A stretch of DNA of 64,000 nucleotides from Adiantum capillus-veneris (lineage: Eukaryota; Streptophyta; Polypodiopsida; Polypodiales; Pteridaceae), in NCBI GenBank assembly GCA_014529385.2, contig CM043970.1, forward strand, positions 46,957,779 to 47,021,778, given 5' to 3'. The notes beneath the pieces were generated by a model. It ran no database searches. It saw only the letters and a list, made by a program, of their open reading frames with translations, and was not told where the DNA came from. Position numbers and translations under genes: made by a program. Of this stretch, positions 33,501 through 44,862 are shown one piece after another. Positions within the stretch are counted from its first letter, which is position 1. Each line of letters begins with the position of its first letter.

Positions 33501-34779
33501 ATATGCGGGGCATAGAGGGATTCAGTCTACCCTAAAGGGAATTGAAACATATTTCTATTGGCCTACCATGAGAGTGAACATACACGAGTATGTTTCCAAA
33601 TGTGTGGTATGTCAAAAGACAAAATTTGATAGAGGGAAGCAACTTGGATTGCTTCAACCCTTGCCAATCCCTAATTCACCTTGGGAGAGCATATCCATGG
33701 ATTTTATCTTTGGATTGCCTAAGTCTATCCATGGGAATATGGGAATATGGACAATAGTAGACAGGTTCAGTAAACAAGCTCATTTTATACCTGTCAAAAA
33801 GACTATCAAAGCCCATCAAATGGCAACCCTCTTCATTTCACAAATTTTCAAGTACCATGGCTTGCCAATGTCCATAGTGTCGGATAGAGATCCTAGAATG
33901 ACCAGTAATTTCTGGAAGGGTCTCTTTGAGAATTTAGGAACAAGGCTAAACTTCTCTTCGGCCTATCATCCACAAACTGATGGCCAAAGTGAAATAGCTA
34001 ACCTAACCATTCTTGATCTACTAAAAGCCTATGTAACGGAAGTAGATCAAAGATCCCAATGGGAGAAGTACTTACCTTTAGTAGAGTATGCTTACAATAA
34101 CACTGTACATACTTCCACAGGAAAAGCACCTTTCGAGGTAATTGAGGGAAGATCAAAAAGTCCCTTGCTACTTAAGGTACATGGGAAGATCTTCGCTGCA
34201 GATGAGTATAGCCGAGACCTACAAGAATCTTTCCAAAAGATTAAGGATGCTATCTCTATCTCACAGCAAAGGCAAAAGGCTGCTGCTGACAAGCACAGAA
34301 GAGCCCAAGCCTTTAAAGAAAACGATTGGGTCTTGTTAAAGTTTCCCAAGGCTCGATTAAGGCACACGACGGGCAAGAATCCTACGGGCCACCAAAAGTA
34401 CTATGCTAAACTAGCAAAAAGGTACTATGGTCCCTTCCAGATTCTTAGGCCAATCAATGAGATGGCCTATCAACTTAAGTTTCCCAATCATTGGCTCATA
34501 CACAATGCTTTTCATGTGAGCCTCTTAAAGCCTTACAAAGGAGAGCCACCTCAAGAACCAACTATTGAAGACCCACCGGAGATCGAGGACCACGAGGAGG
34601 TGCTGCAGCCCGAGTCCATTCTCCGACATGAAGACAAGGTATTAAGAGGCGGTAAGACTATCCGACGATATCTTATTAATTTTAAGAATTATCCTTTTGA
34701 AGATGCTAGATGGATGCAAGGCATACAATTAAAGGATAACCTAAACCTTGTCAATGCTTACAATGCTTCCCAAGAGTAA
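30394..34779 (+). CDS. Chromovirus gag C-terminal half and pol polyprotein
   Basis: This frame is open from 30394 to TAA 34777; residue numbers below count from the first ATG at 30646. A retrotransposon gag domain spans about 1-130 (WWSSLRANGEAPRTW, EWRSLKLSPNES). A CCHC knuckle, CFKCGEQGHAYRAC, is at 211. The protease active site is DPGST at 273 instead of the usual DSGAT. In the reverse transcriptase, VFFDDIIIYS has its Asp pair at 621-622. RNase H starts with Asp 768 (DACGDCLGAV) and contains EKELLAVLHAL and RTDHQSLKYF. The integrase H2C2 finger starts at 949. Catalytic Asp 1019, Asp 1080 and Glu 1116 have the standard 35-residue D-E gap. A chromodomain-like tail (RRYLINFKNYPFEDARW) covers about 1320-1365. 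Apart from the gag frame change it appears intact. Confidence 0.9.
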   Translation, partial: KLCEDDKDQDKKKARKRSPSSPPSSNSSSSEESDGATFEPSKRRGHRKSYAAWKRSSKLKKFKEGGKSISFLTYDGTFGATDKVLAFIQQFDAAFGDEGFTESSKLRHVAMHFQKSARQWWSSLRANGEAPRTWKALRASIMKQFLATDAKDKVLTEWRSLKLSPNESIHKYVDKFWDLQLKATVFKKLDFGEQKQQFCAGLTEEMAEYVNSQRPRTISAVIHHTMVASRINFQTGGKRNNKPPENKGSNEPKGKDNVQKSPKGNSNKAKEKGVYKGKNKLSPEELERYRKDNRCFKCGEQGHAYRACPQKNNRQDPPRASLVEIQEEEIHQTHHKGSPLCHAWGKVREHDAFILFDPGSTHNFISMELATKLGIQSYEMGDILPADSAFKGQEASVTPLIGKLRLHVQGYVDKEDFFISPLKHEDVILGAPWFDRLAAHVKFPERRISFKFREKDMYIDAKEMGNTIPIVHTPAFNKSIKSSISVYMIFVKDSQNEPNALAKENKSNQKELELSNFLKGFQDVFIDDIPCELPPKRGNDDHAIELLPGSSPPNKPPYRVSQAQQEEIMRQVHELVEKGMVRPSSSPFCSPVLLVQKKDGTYRMCVDYRALNRITIKNRFPVPRVEDLFDKLQGSTYFSRIDLKSGYHQIRIVDQDIVKTAFRTTFGLYEYIVMPFGLTNAPATFNRLMEKLFRPHQTFTGVFFDDIIIYSNSLEEHKQHLQVIFQVLRENKLYVNRKKSEFFLQEIQYLGHIISQDGIEMDPSKLEVIKGWPKPRNLHELRSFIGMCAYYRRFIEKFSQIAGPLHDLTKKNVRYTWSAKENNAFEKLKEKLISQPVLTLPNLSKPFEVQCDACGDCLGAVLLQEGHAIGYESRRLDPVEQALGIYEKELLAVLHALDSWKHYLLGTPFILRTDHQSLKYFMTQTKLSDKQMRWANFLSQFHFHIAHIAGKHNQVADALSRRPRVNAVSIATHNDLSSMIDEYAIDPDFRDVISALALGKKEEPFTLQDGYLLYGNRLCVTNSLREKVMYESHAPPYAGHRGIQSTLKGIETYFYWPTMRVNIHEYVSKCVVCQKTKFDRGKQLGLLQPLPIPNSPWESISMDFIFGLPKSIHGNMGIWTIVDRFSKQAHFIPVKKTIKAHQMATLFISQIFKYHGLPMSIVSDRDPRMTSNFWKGLFENLGTRLNFSSAYHPQTDGQSEIANLTILDLLKAYVTEVDQRSQWEKYLPLVEYAYNNTVHTSTGKAPFEVIEGRSKSPLLLKVHGKIFAADEYSRDLQESFQKIKDAISISQQRQKAAADKHRRAQAFKENDWVLLKFPKARLRHTTGKNPTGHQKYYAKLAKRYYGPFQILRPINEMAYQLKFPNHWLIHNAFHVSLLKPYKGEPPQEPTIEDPPEIEDHEEVLQPESILRHEDKVLRGGKTIRRYLINFKNYPFEDARWMQGIQLKDNLNLVNAYNASQE

Positions 34780-35136
34780 GCAAATGTACAAAATGTTAAA
34801 AATGAACAAAAATTTTTGTCTTATAAGACTCTCTTTTTCTTTATTTGTGCACAAAAATGAAGTAGTATGCATGCTTAGATCAAGTTTGCGGAGACGACGT
34901 CTCCCAAACACCAAGTAGAGCTTGTCACTCTACTATGGAAGACTGATAGGACTAATGTGCAGACATGCTTGCGGCAGCCTCAGGCTCTCAAGCGCCAAAT
35001 GGACTAGTCATCCATTATGGAATGATGTCGTAGGGTAACATAGGGATCCTCTACCCGCTAAGAAAAGGACTCATGCATATGCTTTATCTTCTCTACACCA
35101 TAGTCGAGGACGACTATGATTTCAAGAGAGAGGTAA
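34780..35136 (+). other. 3' non-coding region and polypurine tract of the chromovirus
   Basis: About 350 bp without a frame separate pol from the 3' LTR. It contains GGAGACGACGTCTCC, a perfect palindrome near 34890. The tract CAAGAGAGAGG just before the LTR is the likely polypurine primer. The same tract is seen next to both old LTR copies at 10.88 and 49.96 kb. Confidence 0.75.
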
Positions 35137-36727
35137 TGTCATAATAATCAATATGTAATTCTCCTAAATGATTTTCTCATATTAAACTGATCATTTAATG
35201 TGGGGAAGTGCCAAGGAGAAAAAGCTAGAATATTGGTTAAGCTAGCAGACCAGGCCACAGTAGGGATCCAAAGGAGGGAAAATAGGGATCCAAAGGGGGG
35301 GCCATCTGCAAAAGAGCCATGTGAAACAATGGGCCAAAAAGACCCTAAGGTTCAGCCCATTAAGACTTCCAAAATGCTAAGGTTCCAAAAATTCAAAGGT
35401 TGTGTCCAAAGGTCAACCCTAGGGAAAATTGGATGCTTAGTGTGTGCCCTAAAAGTCTTTGCACATCCCTACATGGGAGGGGGCGAGCCCCAAAGGTAGG
35501 AGATGAGAGAGAAAGCCACACACACACACACAGGCTCCCTTTACACAAAGGGAATGAGGGACACATGTCAGCTCCCTAGGCCAGATGCCCACAAGGTGTG
35601 CCCAATTCCTATTGGAAGACCCTTGAAGTGGACCAATGAGAATTAAGCTAGAGTAAATCTACTTTAATTAATTTAAAAACATTTAATAAAAGAAACCAAT
35701 GAGAATTAAGTCTCCTAGAAGACTATTGGGCAGTCTCCCAAGGGGTCCAATGAGCATTCAGGAGCCCCATGGCTTGCCTGATTCCTATTGGCCAGGAGGC
35801 AAAGGGGTCCAATGAGAGTTTAGTTTAATTATTTAATTACCTGAAGCTCTCACAGAAGGGGAAAGGGGGACACATGTCAGAAGGCTATCACTTATGCTGC
35901 TTAATTCCTATTGGCTTGACCTGGGGAGGTCCAATGAGGCAAAAGCCAGACCTATTTAGTAGCTAGGGCTCGCCCAAGAGAGAGGGGGGGCTGATTTTTG
36001 CTTGGCATTGACACACACACACTCACACTTGACCATGTGTGAAGGAAGAATACTCTATCTCCTCCCAAGCTTTAATGGAGAGCTCATCACCTACTCCAAG
36101 CTTGTGAGATAGAAGCCTACATCAACACTCTCTTGGCATGTGGATGCAAATCCAACCAAGAGCCAAGCTTCAATGCATGCTCATCTTCTCTACCAAGCTA
36201 ATTACTAAGCTAAGCTATGCTAATATGAGTGATTATGTGAGGAGATGTACATCTTTCTCGTAAGATACTTCTTTTTCCTCTCAATCTACTCTCATACCCT
36301 GCTAGCTCTCACCATCTTCGAAGGTGTGTGAGGTCTTGGGTCTGAGAACGGGGATAATTCAAGTTGTGTTTGATTAAGTGTTTTGCTTGGTGTATGAAGC
36401 TTCCATCTTCATTGCACTAGCTAGTCTTGAAGGAACACAAAGAATTGTATTGTACAATGTCTCTCTTGATGGGAGAAACCATAATACAAAGCCTTTTGGA
36501 GGGGGGACCGGCTCCATGCAAATCCGGTCCTCAACTGTTGTCAATAGCTTAATATCTCTCTCTTTTGAAAGTATTGTCGATGCTATCTAACTAGGTGTTA
36601 TGCTTTTTGTTGCTCTCTCCACCCAAGCACTCTTGTAATTCTCATTAGGAATCTATTCTAATGAAATGCCCACTATGTTCATGCTAATTTCCGCTACACA
36701 TAAGATTTTAGGCCATTAAATGTTACA
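35137..36727 (+). repeat. 3' LTR of the chromovirus
   Basis: This 1591 bp LTR is near-identical to the 5' LTR. It carries one extra 12 bp stretch (near 36200, TAATTACTAAGC-like) that duplicates local sequence. It ends AATGTTACA, followed by the ACAAA target duplication. Confidence 0.95.
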
Positions 36728-36732
36728 ACAAA

Positions 36733-37470
36733 GCTCAAATTAAAACACGCTCTTATATGCTGCTCCTAAGCTCTCCACCACTCCTCCTCTCATTGCTACA
36801 AACCAACACTTCAGCCCTCTCTTTGGGCTCATCAACTAGTTGTTGAATCCAAACAAATCGGATAGTCTTGACACACATGTAAATAAGAGAGAAATATATT
36901 CCAATAGATTGACAATATTCCGTTTTAGAAACTACACCCCAAGTGTCACCACTAAAACCTATGCGAAGAGATCTGCGTGCCACTTCGTTTCATACTAGTA
37001 ACATGTCCCATTTGTGTTTGACCACCAACTACAAAGCATAATATTCAATTAGTGCCTACAATAAACACCATATCCATACCACTCAGATGGCTAGCCTGCC
37101 TAAGAAATTTGTAAAATGGTGATAGGAAGAAAGGGCCTTCCATTAATTAGGACTAGTCTAGAACATGCAAACTTGTTTCCCGAGCATGAATTTTATGCAA
37201 GTGACCACCCTCATTGGAGACCCCATTTTCTCTATCATACCATGCATTAAGTCCTCATTCACCGCATCAATAGATCAGAGGCTAAAAACAAACTATAAGA
37301 GCATAAATGACGTAACTTGTTTTGACTTTCACCCATGATCAATTGATGTTTCTAGTTTGCTTATTTCAAAGATCTTCTTACTACATGACAGATGATGCGT
37401 TGAAAGTTTTTCAATTCCTCTTGTATTTAGGCTTTCCACATAAATGATTTTTACAGTCACTCATACAAAC
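36733..37470. repeat. Roughly 2 kb repeat, copy 1, right half
   Basis: It continues the repeat from GCTCAAATTAAAACACGCTC and matches 42176-42925 and 44261-44862. Blocks such as AGAAACTACACCCCAAGTGT and CCATTTTCTCTATCATACCA are common to all three copies. Minus-strand frames (for example 36753-36983) are partly conserved among copies, but stops and frame changes differ and I cannot place them in a family. Confidence 0.9.
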
Positions 37471-39119
37471 TAGTCTTGCTTGGTGGGCCTTTGCCATATA
37501 TAATCAGATAGATGGAGCACAGCCGCTGGTTACTTTGTTGGTTGTGATTGTTGTCGCCTTGAGTTTTATTGTGGTGACAAAAAAAATGAGTAGAACGAAT
37601 TGATAGGCACCAATAATAGCTCACGTTGGGACTTGATGAGCATTGGGAAGAAGCAAGTTGTGTCCCATAATGTTCCATATACAATAAAGGGCTACTAAAG
37701 AGGGTAATTGAATCCAGCAAAAGGGTTGTAACTTAGCCTAGTTTGGTAGTTGTTTGCAGATTTCACCATTCAACCTAGTAATATCGACCGTTTAGCCTTT
37801 AAACTATGGAACCATCTTTGAGACACCCATCTTATTCTCAATCAAGCGCATTCAATTTTCCTTTATTTCAATATATATGTTGAATTGCCAAGCTGTGTGA
37901 AAAGAAATGCATTTCTATTTAATATATAGAGACGATGATCGAAATTGAGCCTGCACTCATGAGGAAAACATATGGCTGAACTAAACTTAAGGAAGCTTTG
38001 ACAAACTCAAAAATACAGAAAGCATAAACAGAGTATAAAAATTGAACTACATTATCGAGCTGATAATCATGTACAAATGCCATCCAATCGTGGAAGCGAG
38101 AGGACAATGTTCAATTCAAGCTACAAAAAGCAATGTGAATAGTTAAACAAATCTTCTGGAAATGAAACGTCACAGACTGAAAGTGCAAAGTATACAGTGC
38201 ACGTCACGCAGAGGTGCCATACAAAAGTATGGTGGAGAGCTGGTACTGTGGTCTCTCCAAAAATTATAAGAAACGGAAGCCATGCCCTGCCCCGTAGCAT
38301 TTATGTGTTGCGCCTAGCAAACGCATAGTCATGGGGTGTTGGATATAGATAACGAACCTTGTAGTGCTGTCGAGATGGAGTCGTGCTTGTACAATTGAAA
38401 TGTCCAGTGTTGTGAATATATGTCCTCCCTCATAGATGCAAAACACGCATTAAGACAAGTACAGGAGATGTGGCATACTGATTAAGCTTAAAGAGAAGCA
38501 AATCTAATTTTATATTTTATGTCGAAGGTTCACTACATAAAGAGTTATGAGTGCTTTTCGATAGATTTTCCCTTGTTAAAATTGCATTATCTCTCTGCTC
38601 GACCGTCAACTCTTTCTCTTGTCTTATGTTTTAGCCAGTTTCTTATTTGTAGTGCGCCCTCTCCTCGTAGACCAAGCAAGGCTTCTCAATTATGCAACTC
38701 GTCGGTCATGCATTAGGATGTTATCACACGTAGGGTTTGTCCTCAAGAAGTCTAGGAGTCTTTCCAACCGCCAAGCAAAAAACCTTAACCTTGAAAGAGG
38801 GACACAGTAAACAAACAAGTAAGAAAACTATTATAAAGTGCAAATTTTGAACTTTGCAAGAGAAGACTCTCACCCCAAAATGACCATCAACTAGAAGGAT
38901 GTTCACGGAACTCTAGTCCAAAGAGTTTGAGCTCTCGGCATCCCACTCCAATATAAATTATTAAATAAAGCAATTGCAGACTTTCCTACAAAAGAGAGCG
39001 GGCCGTTCCTAAATTGCAAGCCATGGAGCTACTCCTCTAAAGAGGATATAGCCCAATTTTCATGACACAATCAATTAATACATTAAATCCCTCAAAGAAG
39101 CGAGGAAGTTGATTAAGGC
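37471..39119. other. Unassigned sequence
   Basis: I found no recognisable genes, repeats shared within the window or transposon ends. Short open frames lack motifs. Confidence 0.4.
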
Positions 39120-40217
39120 AATATACCCTGGGGCTCAACATTCCGGGAGGGCTGGAGCACAAAGTAGCCTATATAATCTTTGCCTCCCTCTAGGAGGGTA
39201 GAGGTTTCTAGGATCCGCAATCCACATCATACGCAAGGGGAGGTCAAAATTTGTTGAGGGAAATTTCCGCTGCGAACTCCAGAGTCCACACCCGTAACGA
39301 TGATACGATTCTCGACAGCAACATGGCAGCGGATTTGACACCATCTGTCCATAGGACGAGTGCCTCGATAAGGTTCCCAGAGGTGATGTGGAGTTGGTGA
39401 TCCCTGGCTGACATCCAGTTTGCACTCCCACACTCCCAGACCTTCAGCCCTCCGGCCGTAGTTGTCCGCCAGATCCAAACACCCCACCAGTAGAATTCGG
39501 CCCTTGCATTTGACAACACTCTCAAGTGCCAGGTTCAGCTTGCCAGGGCACCTTGGTACTGAAGACTTCACAGTGCTCTATATGCATCTCTCTGCGTTAT
39601 ATGTGTACATTGCACCCTTTTGCTTATCCAACACAAAAAGGTCATCATCCAGTGACCATAGGCCTTGGAGACCCATGGATGGTAGATGAACTTGGTGGCA
39701 GGGTTATAGGCGACAAAGGAATGTCTATCGGTGCACTCAACCGCAATTAGGCCAGCAACGCTGCCCATGAGGTGTTGCGCCATAGCCGCACATGGAGGAA
39801 GGTGACTCAACCTCCACCCGATCCTGCCCCTGTTGTTGACATTTTTGCGGGCAGGGGGGAAAGGCAAAGTGCAGGTCACGGTATATGGCCAGTATATGGG
39901 GGCATAACGCCTAAGCACCGCGATCCAAGTCTCGCGCCCAATGCCCAAGGGGCCTGGCCCTGGCGGAATAAATCACGCCACGACTTACACACTGTCTGGA
40001 GTTCCAGTTGCTTTAGAAGTGGCAAGGGTGCCAGAACCCTTAGCAGCACATCGTGCGGTAGGTGCCTCCACACACTCATGTCCAGCCGACACCCTGATCT
40101 AGCAGGGGAGCGGGCGCAGTACCACAAAATTGTCTCTTTCCTCCTCCTCTCCTTCTCCTGCTCTTCTACTTTTGGATCCGCTTCCCCATTACTACTAGTT
40201 CTACTGCAATGTGCCAT
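39120..40217 (-). pseudogene. F-box/kelch-type protein pseudogene
   Basis: From ATG 40217 on the minus strand a 113-codon frame contains a good F-box at residues about 49-86 (VWRHLPHDVLLRVLAPLPLL, then KQLELQTVCKSWRDLF). F-box proteins use this domain to bind SKP1 in SCF ubiquitin ligases. After a frame change near 39.9 kb the next frame gives LMGSVAGLIAVE and VAYNPATKFIYHPW, typical of the following beta-propeller/kelch region. After another near 39.57 kb a third gives LESVVKCKGRILLVGCLDLA and GLGVWECKLD. The three frames in order make one plausible protein of about 350 residues. Two frame changes make it a pseudogene unless the assembly is wrong. The presumed 5' leader contains a (GA)n run on the coding strand (40441-40478). 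Confidence 0.75.
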
Positions 40218-40440
40218 TGCACCACGCTCGTTGTATGCAAAGCGAGAGCTTGCCTTGCGTTCTTGTCATGTCCTGCTCCAGACCATGCTCGAGCACTGCT
40301 TCTCGCTGCTGTAGATAGCGCAATTGATGAGAAGCTTTTCATGGCGCTGTTTTTTTAGAAGCTTTTCATGGTGCTCGGTATTGCAGAGTCGCTCATTTTT
40401 TAGAGACGCTGAGAGAGATGGAGAGTTCGAGACCGAGACG

Positions 40441-40479
<39 letters not shown>

Positions 40480-41345
40480 CTTCCTCTTCTTCTTCTTCTT
40501 CTTCTCGTAGAAAGATGCTGCTAAGCCAGTAAACGGAATGTAGAAATGGATCTAGCTGTTATAATGAGCAAAAGCCATAATTATGAGAGCTTGGTTTAGA
40601 GAGATGAACAAAGGACCCGCCACCGCCGTCGTAGAAGTAGGTGTCTAGGTCGAGGGAGGCAGGGTGGGCGCCATGGAAGTATCCTTGTAGGTGACGGCGG
40701 TGGGATTGCTGATGGAAGAGAGACTGATATGGCTGTAGGAGATTACGAAGTTGCGACTGTCAAGGCCACAATACCCTACGTCACTTGTTGAGCTCGGTGA
40801 TGATGACCTGTTCATCCTACGTCACTTGATACAGGCTGCCGATCAGCTCAAAGCCTCACTTCACCACACAGTGCATGACCGTGTCATGCACATACAGACG
40901 CTGAGAGAGCGACCAACAATGCCTTCCCCCGCTTCGCCGTTAAAGGTGAGGCACTCCATTCCCTGCACCAGATTCATCGTTGTAGGAGTTTCAAAAACTT
41001 CGTGCCTTTCAAGGCAAAGCTTGCCTTCGATGCCGCTACGGCCATCGTCTACGAGAGAGCAACAAACGCAGCAGGAGCAAGACAGACGTTCTTTCACACA
41101 CTCTCTCTTCTCTCTCTCTCTCTCTCTCAAAGAGTGGCCAGAGACAAACCTCCAGAATTTCCAATTGCTTCTGCGTCTCGCTTCCAATTGCGCACAGTAG
41201 TACGTGCACAACGCTTTTTTTTAAAATAGCTGCTATAGAGCTTTTCACTCGTCGATGGTTTTTGTTATTTTAAGGTATTGTGCAAGTGCCACGTGGTGGC
41301 TTGTGGGCTCAAGGAGGGGGAAAAGAACCTTTGGCTCACCAAGTA
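40218..41345. other. Unassigned sequence with (CT)n tracts
   Basis: It contains (CT)n at 40441-40478 followed by (CTT)n, and (CT)n at 41101-41129. Open frames on both strands (for example plus 40751-41200) show no recognised domain. The part next to the F-box start is presumably its former 5' leader and promoter. Confidence 0.5.
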
Positions 41346-42928
41346 AAGAGTTTCCTGACACATCCTTCGAAGATACTTGCTTGGACCCAAATCTTGTCAT
41401 GGTTATGGTTCTTAAATCTTGTTATGGTAATGGTTATGGAAACACTGTCAATCTGTACTCACTGTACTACCCAACCTTCAGCCAATATATCCGTGCAGTG
41501 CGATTTCTTTTGCACTCTTGCTTTTCAATAGAGGGGATTGCTTTTTTATGTTGCAATACATGCCACAGCAGTTGTTGGTCCTCTCTATTCCAACTAGTGT
41601 TGAGCGGCTCAAAACTACTTGTTGAGCTCCTTAGTGCCACACACCCAACCAACACATCTGTATTCTCCTTTGTCTACAAGCCATCACTATGGTCATGTTG
41701 ATACTCCTACGAGCAACACATGTCATCTACCGTGAGTTGTGTCATATAAGTTAAGTGTTGCTAGCAAGAGCTTGTTGCTATCTGTCATTTTTATTCATTC
41801 ACAATAAAAAATGACATCTACCATGATTTGTGTCATATAAGTTAAGTGTTGCTAGCAAGAGCTTGTTGCTATCTACTAGTTCACAATTTTTAGAGGTCCG
41901 ACGGACTTTCAAATATCAAGAAAGCTTGCACTAGAATGGCAATTTCAAAAGTTTTAAGTCAACATTAACAATTGTTTACCGCTTGGCCGTACTGAATTAC
42001 CAAGGCTAATTAACTTCAAAGGTGACTTTCTTTGTTACGTACATCTTCTCTCTCGCTAGCACAACATGTCACGCCATGGATTTAGATATGGGCATGCAAC
42101 ATACGAATTTTTTCAAAACACACCCTTTTTCCCTTTAAATTGAAAAATTAAATAAGCTTGTTTTTTAAAAACAAAGCTCAAATTAACACACGCTCTTATA
42201 TGCTGCTCCTAAGCTCTCCACCACTCCTCTCACTGCTACAAAAGCCACTCGGTGCCCGCCAAACAAACCAACACTTCAGCCCTCTCTTCGGGCTCATCAA
42301 CTAGTTGGTGAATCCAAACAAATCCGATAGTCTCGACACACATGTAAGTAAGAGAGATATATATTCCAACAGACTGACAATATTCTGTTTTAGAAACTAC
42401 ACCCCAAGTGTCACCACTAAAACCTATGCCAAGAGATTGCCTGCCACTTCATTTCATACTAGTAACATGTCCCATTTGTGTTTGGCCACCAACTACACAG
42501 CATAATATTCAATTAGTGCCTACAATAAACACCATATCCATACCACTCAGATGGCTAGCCTGCCTAAGAAATTTGAAAAATGGTGATAGGAAGAAAGGGC
42601 CTTCCATTAATTAGGACTAGTCTAGAACATGCAAACTTGTTTCCGAGCATGAATTTTATGCAGGTGACCACCCTCATTGGAGACCCCATTTTCTCTATCA
42701 TACCATGCATCAAGTCCTCATTGACCGCATCAATAGAAAGGCTAAACACAAACTATAAGAGCATAAATGATGTAACTTGTTTTGACTTTCACCCATGATC
42801 AATTGATGTTTCTAGTTTGCTTATTTCAAAGATCTTCTTACTACATGACAGATGATGCGTTGAAAGTTTTTCAATTCCACTTGTATTTAGGCTTTCCACA
42901 TAAATGCTTTTTGCAGTCAATCATACAA
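41346..42928. repeat. Roughly 2 kb repeat, copy 2 (empty chromovirus site)
   Basis: It begins GAGTTTCCTGACACATCC and runs into copy 3 with the same words at 42929, so copies 2 and 3 are direct tandem neighbours. Relative to copy 3 it lacks about 490 bp after 42120. The uninterrupted AAAAACAAAGCTCAAATT at 42167-42184 is the unoccupied form of the chromovirus target. Confidence 0.9.
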
Positions 42929-44862
42929 AAGAGTTTCCTGACACATCCTTGGATAAAGATACTTGCTTGGACCCAAATCTTGTCATGGTTATGGTTATGG
43001 TTATGGTTCTTAAATCTTGTCATGGTAATGCTTATGGATACAATGTCAATTTGTACTCATTGTACTACCCAACCTTCAGCCAATATATCCGTGCAGTGCG
43101 ATTTCTTTTGCACTCTTGCTTTTCAGTAGAGGGGATTGCTTTTTTATGTTGCAATACATGCAACACTAGTTGCTAGTCCTCTCTATTCCAACTAGTGTTG
43201 AGCGGCTCAAAACTACCTGTTGAGCTCCTTAGTGCCACACACCCAACCAACACATCTGTATTCTCCTTTGTCTACAAACCATCATTATGGTCATGTTGAT
43301 ACTCCTACGATCAACACATGTCATCTACCATGAGTTGTGTCATATAAGTTAAGTGTTGCTAGCAAGAGCTTGTTGCTATCTACAAGTTGTCATTTTTATT
43401 CATTCACAATAAAAGATGACATCTACCATGATTTGTGTCATAGTAGTTAAGTGTTGCTAGCAAGAGCTTGTTGCTATCTACCAGTTGACAATTTTTAGAG
43501 GTCCGATGGACTTTCAAATATCAAGAAATCTTGCACTAGAATGGCAATTTCAAAAGTTCAAAGTCAACATTAACAATTGTTTACCACTTGGCCGTACTGA
43601 ATTACCAAGGCTAATTAACTTCAAAGGTGACTTTCTTTGTTACATACATCTTCTCTCTCGCTAGCACAACATGTCACGCCATGGATTTAGATATGGGCAT
43701 GCAACATACGAATTTTTTCAAAATTTTCGACCGGTTTTGCCTTCTACTACCCGACGGTTGGCTATTCTCACGGTGTCGGGATAAATACGTACGATTAGTG
43801 AGCCAGGATAAACCCGAGTTGCTTGCTCTGCAAGAAGATGTGGAGGATACAACACAAACCCAATAGGTGCAAAGAACATTTAACATCATTTGTAAGAAGT
43901 TCAAAAAGTGTGTAACAAGATTCCTTCAGAGAAAAGTAAAATAATTCGATCCTTTTTTATAAAGAGAGCACAAAAGAGTCGATCCTAATTCCTCTATTGC
44001 CTCGCTCTTCCCTTTGTCTCCTCCAGAAATCAATTCCTCCCTTCTGCTCTGCTTTACTTTAGTGAGATTTAATGCGTGACTGACACGCCTAGCCTCTTGC
44101 AATTGCTCCTCCTCTTGATCTCCACCCTCTGCACTGGTCCTTGTTTAGTCTCTGAATCTAAAAGAGCGCAAGCCTAGAACTTTTTTTTATTGTTGCTGTG
44201 TTGGACCCCCTTTTTCCCTTTAAATTGAAAAATTAAATAAGCCTGTTTTTAAAAAACAAAGCTCAAATTAAAACACGCTCGTATTTGCTGCTCCTAAGCT
44301 CTCCACCTCTCCTCCTCTCACTGCTACAAAAGCCACTCCGTGCCCGCCGAACAAACCAACACTTCAACCCTTTCTTTGGGCTCATCAACTAGGGTGAATC
44401 CAAACAAATCCAATAGTCTCCACACACATGTAAGTAAGAGAGAAATATATTCCAACAGATTGATCGTATTCCGTTTTAGAAACTACACCCCAAGTGTCAC
44501 CACTAAAACCTATGCCAAGAGATTGCTTGCCACTTCGTTTCATACTAGTAACATGTCTGAGTTGTGTTTGACCACCAACTACAAAGCATAATAATCAATT
44601 AGTGCCTACAATAAACGCCATATCCATACCACTCACATGGCTAGATTGCGTGAGAAATTTGGAAAATGGTGATAGGAAGAAAGGGCCTTCCATTAATTAG
44701 GACTAGTCTAGAACATGCAAACTTGTTTCCAAGCATGAATTTTATGCAACTGGCCACCCACATTGGAGACCCCATTTTCTCTATCATATCATGCATTAAG
44801 TCCTCCTTGACCGCATCAATAGAAAGGGTACAACAAATTGTAAGAGCATAAATGACGTAGCC
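42929..44862. repeat. Roughly 2 kb repeat, copy 3 (empty chromovirus site)
   Basis: This is the longest copy of the repeat. It contains the segment 43720-44210 missing from copy 2 but present in copy 1 (27.28-27.79 kb). The empty target ACAAAGCTCAAATT lies at 44256. The plus frame 43627-43866 ends LVSQDKPELLALQEDVEDTT; a similar stretch is read in copy 1, but I recognise no family. Confidence 0.9.

Larger units (their letters stand above)
27836..36727 (+). mobile_element. Young Ty3/gypsy chromovirus, nearly complete (8.9 kb)
   Basis: Two near-identical LTRs (27836-29414 and 35137-36727) flank one gag-pol region in the order gag, protease, reverse transcriptase, RNase H, integrase with chromodomain-like tail. 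ACAAA is duplicated on both sides (27831-27835 and 36728-36732). By eye the LTRs differ at about seven bases and one 12 bp indel, so the insertion is recent. The pol order and the chromodomain-like end place it among the chromoviruses; the exact clade cannot be set without a tree. The only clear defect is a frame change in gag near 30.4 kb. Confidence 0.95.

Noticed and set aside
36753-36983. Minus-strand frames of the 2 kb repeat as LINE reverse transcriptase (LVLINGRPF-like words near 42.6 kb)
   Set aside because: The expected RQGDPLSP motif does not follow and no catalytic DD box is found in any copy.
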